From an uncultured Methanomassiliicoccales archaeon (GTDB lineage: Archaea; Thermoplasmatota; Thermoplasmata; Methanomassiliicoccales; Methanomethylophilaceae), in NCBI GenBank assembly GCA_959597175.1, contig CAUFXM010000004.1, forward strand, positions 62,001 to 126,000: 64,000 nucleotides of DNA. Direction: 5' to 3'. Under the pieces are notes generated by a model that searched no databases, was not told the DNA's origin, and saw only the letters and a list, made by a program, of their open reading frames with translations. Below, piece by piece: positions 36,498-43,647 of this stretch (its first letter is position 1; every line of letters starts with the position of its first letter). Both the position numbers and the translations under genes were made by a program.

Positions 36498-37076
36498 ATG
36501 TACATGCTAACCGAGGTCGAGAAGGTCGTGCGCATCCCGCCAAAGGACCTGAAGGATGACATAGACAGCGTCATCGACAGCCTCACCTGGGAGACCTACG
36601 AGGGCCGCCTTGGGGAGGACAAGAACTTCACGCTTCTGATCAGGAACGTCAGGACCGTAGGTCCCGGCCGCATCGTCCACGGGGACGGGGCCGTCTACCA
36701 GACGGTGAAGTTCGACCAGGTCGTCTTCAAGCCCAGGGACAACGAGATCATCGAGGGAGTCGTCGTGGAGATCCTCAAGTTCGGCGCCTTCGTGAGGTTC
36801 GGTCCGCTCGACGGCCTCCTGCACATCAGCCAGGTCATGGACGACCGCGTGGACATCGACGAGACCAACCAGAGGCTCGTCGGGAAGGACACCGGCAGGT
36901 TCCTCGCCGTGGGCGACGTGGTCAGGGCCAGGGTCGTCAGTGTCGACCTGAACGAGAAGAACCCCCAGGAGAGCAAGATCGGACTGACGATGCGCCAGCC
37001 CGGCCTGGGGAAGCTCCAGTGGCTCGAGGAGGACCAGCAGAAGAAGAGGGACAAGCAGCAGGGAGGCGATGAGTGA
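36498..37076 (+). CDS. rpoE: RNA polymerase subunit E' (Rpo7/RpoE1)
   Basis: A 192-residue Rpb7-like stalk subunit. The N-terminal tip domain starts MLTEVEKVVRIPPKDL, and the S1 RNA-binding domain starts at EGVVVEILKFGAFVRFGPLDGLLHISQ near residue 84, as in all archaeal RpoE1. TATA gtttaaatac lies about 40 nt upstream. The next gene (Rpo4-independent RpoE2/Spt4) overlaps by one base, the usual archaeal arrangement. Confidence 0.97.
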   Translation: MYMLTEVEKVVRIPPKDLKDDIDSVIDSLTWETYEGRLGEDKNFTLLIRNVRTVGPGRIVHGDGAVYQTVKFDQVVFKPRDNEIIEGVVVEILKFGAFVRFGPLDGLLHISQVMDDRVDIDETNQRLVGKDTGRFLAVGDVVRARVVSVDLNEKNPQESKIGLTMRQPGLGKLQWLEEDQQKKRDKQQGGDE

Positions 37077-37267
37077 TGGTCGGACCGGTGCTCAGGGCAT
37101 GCAAGCAGTGCAGCTTCATCACGGAGGACGACACCTGCCCCCGCTGCGGCGGGGCCACGTCCAAGGAGTGGCAGGGCTATCTCGCCGTCATCGACTTCGA
37201 GAAGTCCGAGATCGCCAAGAAGATGGGCATATCCGCCAACGGCAGATACGCCCTGAAGGTCCGCTGA
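37076..37267 (+). CDS. Spt4/RpoE2 zinc-finger elongation factor
   Basis: A 63-residue protein with two CxxC pairs (CKQC near residue 9, CPRC near residue 21) that bind one zinc. The core GYLAVIDFEKSEIAKKMGI and GRYALKVR ending is characteristic of archaeal Spt4, which partners Spt5 to aid transcription elongation. ATG 37076 overlaps the rpoE1 stop (TGATG). Confidence 0.95.
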   Translation: MVGPVLRACKQCSFITEDDTCPRCGGATSKEWQGYLAVIDFEKSEIAKKMGISANGRYALKVR

Positions 37268-37272
37268 GGGCC

Positions 37273-37776
37273 ATGTTCGAGCGCGACCTCATCCTGCCGG
37301 AATCCCGGAGGGCTGCCTTCAAGGAGCCCATCGGGAGGGAGCTGGACGAGGGGGAGCTCGGATCGTTTGACGCTCAAACATGTTTCATAACCGTCGGGGA
37401 CGTGGTATCCCTGACGTTCAGAAGGCACGGCGTGAGGCCGCTGCTGTCGGTGTACGACGGCAGCACGGAGCGCAGGGAGATGACCGACTTCGCCAAACTC
37501 GTGGAGGGCGAGGAGAAGGTGGTCGTCTCGAACCCGGCAGGACGGATAACCGCCGAGATGGCGGAGGCCGTCCGCAGGGGCATCGGAGGGGAGACCGGAC
37601 TCATCAGGGTCGACGGGGAGGAGGACCTGGCGCTGCTGCCATGTCTGATCTACGCCCCGGACGGGGCCGTGGTGGTCTACGGGATGCCCGGAAGGTGCAT
37701 GATGGCAGTCACCACGGACGGGGCCGTCAGGAAGAGGGCCGCGGAGCTCGCGGCCGAAATGGAGGAATCGGAATGA
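37273..37776 (+). CDS. GTP-dependent dephospho-CoA kinase (DUF359 family)
   Basis: A 167-residue enzyme that phosphorylates dephospho-CoA with GTP, the last step of archaeal CoA synthesis. The family pattern is seen in CFITVGDVVSLTFRRHG near residue 35, VSNPAGRITAEMAEAVRRGI near 87, DGEEDLALLPCLIYAPDG near 117 and VVYGMPGRCMMAV near 136. It sits 5 nt after the spt4 stop and overlaps rps24e by 4 bp, the conserved archaeal order. Confidence 0.9.
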   Translation: MFERDLILPESRRAAFKEPIGRELDEGELGSFDAQTCFITVGDVVSLTFRRHGVRPLLSVYDGSTERREMTDFAKLVEGEEKVVVSNPAGRITAEMAEAVRRGIGGETGLIRVDGEEDLALLPCLIYAPDGAVVVYGMPGRCMMAVTTDGAVRKRAAELAAEMEESE

Positions 37777-38093
37777 AGATGGAGATTACCCAGCAGAAGG
37801 AGAACCCTCTGCAGAAGAGGGTCGAGGTGTACTTCACCATCGACCACAACGGAGAGTCCACCCCCGGCAGGAACGCCGTGGCGGAGGAGATCGCCAAACA
37901 GACCAAGACCAAGAGGGACTGCGTCGTCGTCGACAGCATCGAGTCCGTCTACGGCAAGGGCATGTCCAAGGGATACGCCAAGGTCTACGAGAGCAAGGAG
38001 GCCGCCCTGGAGTTCGAGAGGGAGCACCTCCTCAAGAGGAACGGCATCGAGGCCGCCAAGCCCGAGGCCCCCGCCGAGGAAGCACAGGAGTGA
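37773..38093 (+). CDS. rps24e: Ribosomal protein S24e
   Basis: A 106-residue small-subunit protein. MKMEITQQKENPLQKRVEVYF at the start, NAVAEEIAKQTKTKRDCVVVD and VYGKGMSKGYAKVYES are typical S24e segments. The acidic alanine-rich tail is a genome-typical extension. ATGA overlap with the kinase gene indicates translational coupling. Confidence 0.95.
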   Translation: MKMEITQQKENPLQKRVEVYFTIDHNGESTPGRNAVAEEIAKQTKTKRDCVVVDSIESVYGKGMSKGYAKVYESKEAALEFEREHLLKRNGIEAAKPEAPAEEAQE

Positions 38094-38098
38094 TTCGA

Positions 38099-38281
38099 AT
38101 GGCGAAAGCACCCGCACCCAAGAAGTCCATGCAGAAGAAGGACGCGTACAAGGTCGAGGGCGACAAGGTCACCAGGACCAAGCCCGTCTGCCCCAAGTGC
38201 GGTCCCGGTGTGTTCATGGCCACCCACAAGGACCGTGTGTCCTGCGGCAACTGCGGATACACCGAGTTCAACAAGAACTGA
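38099..38281 (+). CDS. rps27ae: Ribosomal protein S27ae
   Basis: A 60-residue zinc-ribbon ribosomal protein: a basic alanine/lysine-rich N-terminus, then CPKCGPGVFMATHKDRVSC and CGYTEF, giving two CxxC pairs. It starts 5 nt after rps24e and ends the operon. Confidence 0.95.
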   Translation: MAKAPAPKKSMQKKDAYKVEGDKVTRTKPVCPKCGPGVFMATHKDRVSCGNCGYTEFNKN

Positions 38282-38386
38282 GAGAGAATAGTCTTCAATC
38301 CGCCTCCACCCTCTCACCAGGAGGCTCAGGATCCACAGCCGGGGCCCACCCGCCCCGGCCACTATTTCTCAAACCACTACATCCAA

Positions 38387-38460
38387 GGGCTCGTAGTATA
38401 GCTTGGACAGCATGGGGGCCTCCGGAGCCTCAGACTCGGGTTCGAATCCCGACGGGCCCG
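38387..38460 (+). tRNA. tRNA-Arg (CCG)
   Basis: Cloverleaf: acceptor gggctcg/cgggccc, D arm with agcttggacagc, anticodon stem ggggc/gcctc with loop ctccgga (anticodon CCG), T arm tcggg-ttcgaat-cccga, discriminator G at 38460. CCA is not encoded, unlike in the tRNA-Leu gene. Confidence 0.95.
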
Positions 38461-38556
38461 CTCACATCGTCCCGCATGTGCCAGACACGGTTTTTATACC
38501 CTGGATGGAACCATCAGCCCACACCATTTATAGTACCATGCCGATTAATACGCAGC

Positions 38557-39669
38557 ATGACGAAGGGGCGCATTTCACCTAGGGCCGAGCTGGCAGGGCT
38601 CCCGAAGACGGTACACGGGGGGCAGGCATGGAAGCTCGCCGACATCGAGGACTACAGTCACAACCTCAATCCGTTCGGGCCCCCCGAGGACCTGGCGGAG
38701 ATCGTCGTGTCGGCGATCCCCGAGGTGGGTCACTACCCGGACGACTCCTGTTCCGAGCTCAAGGAGGTCATCGCCAGGGCGTTCAACGTCGGCACGGACT
38801 GCATCACCGTCGGGGCCGGGTCGTCGGACATCATCCGCAACGTCCCGAACACGTTCTACACCAACCGCGACAGGGTTGTGATCCCGAGGCCGTCGTTCGC
38901 CGAGTACACCCAGCAGTGCAGGATAGTGGGGTCCAGGGTCGACGGGTTCGACCTCCGGGCAGACGAGGACTTCAGGATAGACGCCGACAGGCTCCTGGAG
39001 GCCGCCGAGGGCGCCAGGGCCGTTTACATATGCAACCCGAACAACCCCACCGGGAGGGTGGAGCCGAGGGACAAGATCGTCCGCATCGCCAGGGAGCTGG
39101 AGGAGATGGGGGTCCTGCTGTTCCTGGACGAGACCCTGCTGGAGCTGGTCCCGGGATACACGGACATCACGCTCTCCGGGATGGTGGACCGCTTCTCCAA
39201 CCTGGTGGTCGCGTCTTCGCTGACGAAGTCGTTCGCCATCCCGGGCATCAGGATAGGGTTCGGACTCTCCAACCCCGACATCATCTCGGAGATGGACAAG
39301 GTCAGGATGACATGGAACGTGGGGCAGATCGAGCAGACGGTTGCCACCGTCCTCCTGAGGGACAAGATGGACTACGTGGACCACGCCGCCGCCGTCATGG
39401 CCGAGGAGTCCGAGCTGATGAACTCGTCGCTGTGCGAGATAGGCTTCCCCGCCGGGGCGGTCTCGGACTCGTTCTTCTACTTCAACTCGCTGGAGCCGCT
39501 GGGGATGGACGCCGCGGACTTCAACAGGCGGATGAACCGCCACGGCATAATGGTCAGGGACTGCTCGTCCTTCGGTGACGAGTTCAGGCAGTACGTCAGG
39601 TACAGCGTCAAGGACCGCGAGCGGAACTGCAGGTTCATAGCCGCCGTCGACGCCGTGATCAACGGGTGA
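38557..39669 (+). CDS. cobD: L-threonine-O-3-phosphate decarboxylase-like aminotransferase (CobD)
   Basis: A 370-residue PLP enzyme of fold type I. DYSHNLNPFGPPEDL near residue 33 matches the CobD entry motif (DFS-N-NP-GPP) better than HisC. ICNPNNPTGRV near 157, FLDETLLELVP near 188 and the PLP lysine in SSLTKSFAIPGIRIGFG near 223 complete the fold. Its location directly before cbiB supports CobD, which makes aminopropanol phosphate for the corrinoid side chain; HisC activity is the alternative. TATA catttatag lies 26 nt before the ATG, so the operon starts leaderless here. Confidence 0.8.
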   Translation: MTKGRISPRAELAGLPKTVHGGQAWKLADIEDYSHNLNPFGPPEDLAEIVVSAIPEVGHYPDDSCSELKEVIARAFNVGTDCITVGAGSSDIIRNVPNTFYTNRDRVVIPRPSFAEYTQQCRIVGSRVDGFDLRADEDFRIDADRLLEAAEGARAVYICNPNNPTGRVEPRDKIVRIARELEEMGVLLFLDETLLELVPGYTDITLSGMVDRFSNLVVASSLTKSFAIPGIRIGFGLSNPDIISEMDKVRMTWNVGQIEQTVATVLLRDKMDYVDHAAAVMAEESELMNSSLCEIGFPAGAVSDSFFYFNSLEPLGMDAADFNRRMNRHGIMVRDCSSFGDEFRQYVRYSVKDRERNCRFIAAVDAVING

Positions 39670-39673
39670 GCCG

Positions 39674-40696
39674 ATGATCCTGTGGCTGGACGCGATCCTG
39701 GTCGTGGTGCTCGCGCTGGCCATCGACCGCTACCTCGGCGAGCTCCCCAACTCGCTGCATCCCCTCAGGTGGATGGGCAACCTGCTCGGGGCGATAGACC
39801 GTCGCGTCCGCGACCGGTCGTCCTGGAAGGCGGTCGCCGCCGGGTTCCTGTCGTACCTCCTCGTGTTCGTCCTGTTCACAGGAGTGGGCCTGTGCCTGAC
39901 GTCGCTGGTCAGATACGGGTTCTCGGAGCTGTTCTCCCCGCTGGCGGGCGAGGCGGCGTGGGTCGTCCTCACCGCGATACTGTTCAAGATGTCCTTCGCC
40001 GTGTTCTCGTTCAGGAAGCACTGCGACCCCATATGCGAGGACCTGGAGGCCGGCAGGGTGGAGGACGCAGCGGCCAAGGTGCAGATGATCGTCAGCCGCA
40101 ACACCAAGGGCATGGACGCCGAGCACATCGCTTCCTCCTGCTGCGAGACGGTCACCGAGAACCTGGTCGACAGCGTGTACTCGCCGGTCCTGTACTTCGG
40201 GATACTGGGGTATCCGGGGGCCATGATGTTCCGCTGCGCCAACCTGATGGATGCGATGTGGGGGTACCTCAACGAGAGGTACTCCAAGCTGGGCAGGTTC
40301 CCGGCAAGGTTCGACGACGTCCTCGGTTTCGTGACATCCCGCGTCTCTCCATACTTCATCGCCCTGGCCGGAATGATGCTTGGCATGGACTGGAGGGCCT
40401 CGGTGCCCGCGGCGAAGGCGGAGCACGGGAAGACGCCGAGCCCCAACAGCGGGTGGTCGATGACGGCCGCCGCCGCGGTGCTGGGGATATCGATGGAGAA
40501 GAGGGGGGTCTACGTCATGGGGACGGGGGACCTCCCGACGACGGACGACGTGCGCAGGTGCTGCAGGCTCATCGAGCTGTCGTCCATGCTGTTCCTGCTC
40601 ACGGTCGGCCTGATACTGTTCGGGGTCGTCGGGATAAACGTGCAGCTGTTCGTGGAGGATGCGGTCTTCGGGTTCTGGGGGTCGGTTCTGTCATGA
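39674..40696 (+). CDS. cbiB: Adenosylcobinamide-phosphate synthase CbiB
   Basis: A 340-residue membrane enzyme that attaches the aminopropanol (phosphate) linker to adenosylcobyric acid. DRYLGELPNSLHPLRWMGNL near residue 18 is the family start motif (D-x-x-x-G-P-x-x-HP-x-x-x-G); SRNTKGMDAEHIASSCCETVTENLVDSVYSPV near 140 and the later SPNSGWSMTAAAAVLGI are diagnostic. Membrane segments at 5-20, 50-72, 90-105 and the C-terminus. It starts 4 nt after cobD and overlaps cbiZ by 4 bp. Confidence 0.95.
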   Translation: MILWLDAILVVVLALAIDRYLGELPNSLHPLRWMGNLLGAIDRRVRDRSSWKAVAAGFLSYLLVFVLFTGVGLCLTSLVRYGFSELFSPLAGEAAWVVLTAILFKMSFAVFSFRKHCDPICEDLEAGRVEDAAAKVQMIVSRNTKGMDAEHIASSCCETVTENLVDSVYSPVLYFGILGYPGAMMFRCANLMDAMWGYLNERYSKLGRFPARFDDVLGFVTSRVSPYFIALAGMMLGMDWRASVPAAKAEHGKTPSPNSGWSMTAAAAVLGISMEKRGVYVMGTGDLPTTDDVRRCCRLIELSSMLFLLTVGLILFGVVGINVQLFVEDAVFGFWGSVLS

Positions 40697-41715
40697 GCCT
40701 GGTGTCGGAGATCAGGATGGAGGAGGTGGACGGGTTCCACGTCGGAGTGGTCGTCTTCGGGGAGAGGATGGAGTGCCTCAGCAGCGCCGTTCTGAACGGA
40801 GGGGACTCCCTCGCGGACGCCCTGTTCATCATGCAGGTGCCCAGGGACTACTCGGAGAGGGATCCGAGGGCCCATGCGGCGTCCGTCAGGGACAGGCTGG
40901 GCCTTCCGGAGGACACGGTCGGCATGATGACCGCCGCAGAGGTAGCCAGGGTGTTCAACGTGGCCGAGGGCGAATGCGACGGGGTCCGCGTATCCGCGGT
41001 GGCCACCGCAGGGCTGAGCAACCACGTGGTCGCGGGCGAGACCCTCGACAACTACCCCGAGCGCAGGCTCGTGTCCGACCGCAGGGCGGCGGCGCTGGCG
41101 GGGACCATAAACATAGCGGTGATCTCGCCGGTCCCCCTGACCACGGAGGGGAAGGTGAACATGATGATCCCCCTGGTGGAGGCCAAGTCGGCCGCCATGG
41201 CCGACAGGGGTTACAGGGAGACCGGGACCACGTCGGATGCGATGGCGGTCCTCTGTCCCGTCGGCGGGGGGAGGGTAGGCTACACCGGCACCGGCTCATC
41301 GATAGGGATCGCCGCCGCCAGGGCGGTGAGGTCCGCCGTCGGGTATGCCCTCGAGGTGCGTGGGGAGCATCCGGTGCTCGAGGAGCCGTACAGGATCCTG
41401 GGCGATCTGGGGTACGACATCGGCAGACTGGCATCCATGTCGGGGGCCGGCCTGTCCGTCGGGGACTTCAAACCGAGACTGGACAGGATCCTGGAGGACC
41501 CGGAGGTCAGATCCCTGCTGGACCTGGCGATGTTCTGCGCCGACCGTGCCGACTCCATGGCGGAGGACGGCAACGGATGGGACAGGAAACATATTCTCAG
41601 AATTGCGGGGAACGTCACGGGAGTGGACGTGGATCCCGACATAGGGACGATCGAGGCCGTGCTGACGGCCATCTGCAGGTACGCTGGTGAACGATTTGTC
41701 GGAAGAGGCTCATGA
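40693..41715 (+). CDS. cbiZ: Adenosylcobinamide amidohydrolase CbiZ with C-terminal extension
   Basis: Cleaves the side chain of adenosylcobinamide so that imported cobinamides can re-enter synthesis as cobyric acid; the archaeal route for corrinoid salvage. The CbiZ core (about residues 20-235) has VSAVATAGLSNHVVAGE, INIAVISPVPLT, EAKSAAMADRGY and TGTTSDAMAVLCP. The protein is 340 residues where CbiZ is usually 200-250. The last ~95 residues (GDLGYDIGRLASMSGAGLSV to CRYAGERFVGRGS) form an extra helical domain I do not recognise. It overlaps cobS by 29 bp. Confidence 0.9.
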   Translation: MSLVSEIRMEEVDGFHVGVVVFGERMECLSSAVLNGGDSLADALFIMQVPRDYSERDPRAHAASVRDRLGLPEDTVGMMTAAEVARVFNVAEGECDGVRVSAVATAGLSNHVVAGETLDNYPERRLVSDRRAAALAGTINIAVISPVPLTTEGKVNMMIPLVEAKSAAMADRGYRETGTTSDAMAVLCPVGGGRVGYTGTGSSIGIAAARAVRSAVGYALEVRGEHPVLEEPYRILGDLGYDIGRLASMSGAGLSVGDFKPRLDRILEDPEVRSLLDLAMFCADRADSMAEDGNGWDRKHILRIAGNVTGVDVDPDIGTIEAVLTAICRYAGERFVGRGS

Positions 41716-42538
41716 GAAGGGGAGCGGCTCCCCGTTGAAGGCGATGGTGTCTTTCTTCACCATCTGGCAGCAGGACATAACCCAGGAGGACATGGATGCC
41801 ATGGAGCGGAGGTTCCATCTGGTGCCCGTGGTCGGAGTGCTGTTCGCCGTCGCGATCATGGTGGAGGTGGCGGTGCTCCTGCTGCTGTGGAGGCACATCG
41901 GGTTCGGTTCGGGTGCCGTCACAGCCGCCATAGTCATGGCGACTGTTTACTTCGGAAGCAGGTTCATCCACTTCGACGGACTCACAGACTTCGGAGACGG
42001 CACCGTGGTGTCGGGAACCAGGGAGGACCATGTCCGCGCGCTCAAGGACACGCTGGTCGGGGCCGGAGGAGTGGGCACCGCGATAGTCGTGACCCTGGTT
42101 TCGTTCGCCCTCTACTCCTACGCCGGGTTCGTCCTGCTCATCGTGGGCGCTCTGGCGGAGATAATGGTGAAGAACGCCATGGTGTCCGCCGCAGCGTTCG
42201 GAACCCCGGGCAACGGCATGGCGGGGAGGCAGGTGGCGCTCACAACGACGCGTTCCGCCGCGATCTCATGCGTAATCAGCCTGATACTCGGACTCGTCGT
42301 CGGGGCCGTGGCCCTGGCGGTGTACAACGGCATCCTGGGCATCGACCTCATGCGCGACTACGGCACCGTGGCGGTCTGCGTCATCGTCGCCGTCGCCGTC
42401 TCGTTCCTGGCAGGGTACCTAATGGCGAGGAAGTCCAACTCCGTCTTCGGTATGGTCAACGGCGACATCCTAGGCGCAACGAACGAGATATCTAGGCCGG
42501 CGGTCATGTTCGTCATGATGCTGGTGATGGCTTGGTGA
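41687..42538 (+). CDS. cobS: Adenosylcobinamide-GDP ribazoletransferase CobS
   Basis: Integral membrane enzyme of 283 residues that joins the nucleotide-loop base to the activated corrinoid. FIHFDGLTDFGDGTVVSGTREDH near residue 88 is the catalytic CobS motif with its Asp cluster. Later segments (GNGMAGRQVALTTTRSAA, GATNEISRPAVMFVMMLVMA) fit the family. The start is a GTG within the 3' end of cbiZ; an in-frame ATG at 41744 (MVSFFTIWQQ) is the alternative and matches most CobS N-termini. It overlaps cobY by 4 bp. Confidence 0.9.
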   Translation: MNDLSEEAHEKGSGSPLKAMVSFFTIWQQDITQEDMDAMERRFHLVPVVGVLFAVAIMVEVAVLLLLWRHIGFGSGAVTAAIVMATVYFGSRFIHFDGLTDFGDGTVVSGTREDHVRALKDTLVGAGGVGTAIVVTLVSFALYSYAGFVLLIVGALAEIMVKNAMVSAAAFGTPGNGMAGRQVALTTTRSAAISCVISLILGLVVGAVALAVYNGILGIDLMRDYGTVAVCVIVAVAVSFLAGYLMARKSNSVFGMVNGDILGATNEISRPAVMFVMMLVMAW

Positions 42539-43194
42539 TCCGCTTGGAGGCTCTGATCAACGCGGGCGGCAAGGGCTCCAGGATGGGGCGTTGCGGTGTG
42601 GAGAAGCCGATGCACGTGGTCGGCGGGAAGCACACGGTGATGAGGGTCGTGGACGCGCTGAGCGCCTCGCCGCATATCGACAGGGTCCTGGTCTCGGTGA
42701 GCGACAACACGCCGGAGACCGAGATGTACCTGCGGGAGCAGGGCGTGGAGACCATCAGGACATCGGGGGAGAGCTTCATGGACGACCTCCACGACGCGTT
42801 CAGGATCATGCACGGCGATTACGTCCTCACATGCCCGTCGGACCTCCCGCTTCTGACCACCGAGGTGGTCAACACCTTCATGGAGTACTTCGTGCCCGGG
42901 ACGATGGAATCCGCCATCGCGGTGGTGGACGAGGAGACCGTCAGGAGGGTCGGGATCACGCCATCCTACACGAGGGAGGACGGAGGCAGGAACTGGGTCC
43001 TGTCGGGGCTGAGCATCATGAACCGCCCGAGGACGCTGGCCGGGGACTACCTGGAGGAGTACCTGTTCGAGACCAACTGGGTGGAGCTGTCGGTGAACGT
43101 GAACACGCCCAGGGAGCTGGAGCTGGCGAGGAGCTACTTCGACGACAGGGAATCCGTCGGAAACCCGGGCGCCAGCGTCCTGGACGAGTCCTGA
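42535..43194 (+). CDS. cobY: Adenosylcobinamide-phosphate guanylyltransferase CobY
   Basis: A 219-residue archaeal nucleotidyltransferase that activates adenosylcobinamide phosphate with GTP. The N-terminus reads LEALINAGGKGSRMGRCGVEKPM, the sugar-nucleotidyltransferase-like GTP loop; GDYVLTCPSDLPLLT near residue 101 is the metal-binding region, and WVELSVNVNTPRELELA closes the fold. GTG start with a GTGA overlap to cobS. It ends the salvage operon. Confidence 0.9.
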   Translation: MIRLEALINAGGKGSRMGRCGVEKPMHVVGGKHTVMRVVDALSASPHIDRVLVSVSDNTPETEMYLREQGVETIRTSGESFMDDLHDAFRIMHGDYVLTCPSDLPLLTTEVVNTFMEYFVPGTMESAIAVVDEETVRRVGITPSYTREDGGRNWVLSGLSIMNRPRTLAGDYLEEYLFETNWVELSVNVNTPRELELARSYFDDRESVGNPGASVLDES

Positions 43195-43585
43195 TCGACC
43201 GGCGGTGACGTCCCTCCGTTGACTGGCTGGTCCGTCCACGGTTTCCTACGGGCTGGTCGAATGATGATTCGCTTTGGTCTACCTTGGATTCCATGGTGAT
43301 GGTTTATCAAAATGGAGTCGTCAACAAGAGGGATTCGAGGTCAAGGAGAACTGAGTGTTCCCGAAGGAGCAGGCGTCCCGATGACGAGAATCTCAGGGCT
43401 CTCCAGGTCCACTCTATGAGCGTTATCGAGTTCTGCACAAGAAGACGGGACCTATGTCTGTCAAACGGGAATGATAAAGAATCAGGCTCAATACCTACAA
43501 CACAATCTGAATCGCATCCACTGGGTCTGTACTACAATAGGGGAGATGCCGTTATATTCATCTTAATAGAATGATAGGAAAGGGT
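43195..43585 (+). pseudogene. Low-GC interval with decayed coding remnants
   Basis: No intact gene is supported. GC drops relative to both neighbours. Short frames look like broken coding: GLSKWSRQQEGFEVKEN before a stop near 43352, then MTRISGLSRSTL before a stop, with YERYRVLHKKTGP continuing one frame over. The ISGLSRSTL piece resembles the recognition helix of resolvase/transposase helix-turn-helix domains, so this may be the scar of a mobile element. A 96-residue frame from 43284 exists but has poor composition. Confidence 0.3.
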
Positions 43586-43588
43586 TTC

Positions 43589-43614
43589 ACGCCTACCTGA
43601 AGAAGGGTAGGCGT
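43589..43614 (-). terminator. Stem-loop after the surface-protein operon
   Basis: acgcctacc-tgaagaag-ggtaggcgt forms a perfect 9-bp stem with an 8-base loop, 34 nt after the stop of the last gene of the minus-strand surface operon. On that strand the hairpin is followed by gaaaccctttc, only a weak pyrimidine tail. Confidence 0.65.
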
Positions 43615-43647
43615 TTGACCGACATCGGTCGTTGTTCTGGATGGTGG

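Noticed and set aside
43284..43574. 96-residue frame as a real gene
   Set aside because: Arg/Ser-rich composition, no recognised motif, and adjacent frames contain more coding-like pieces broken by stops.
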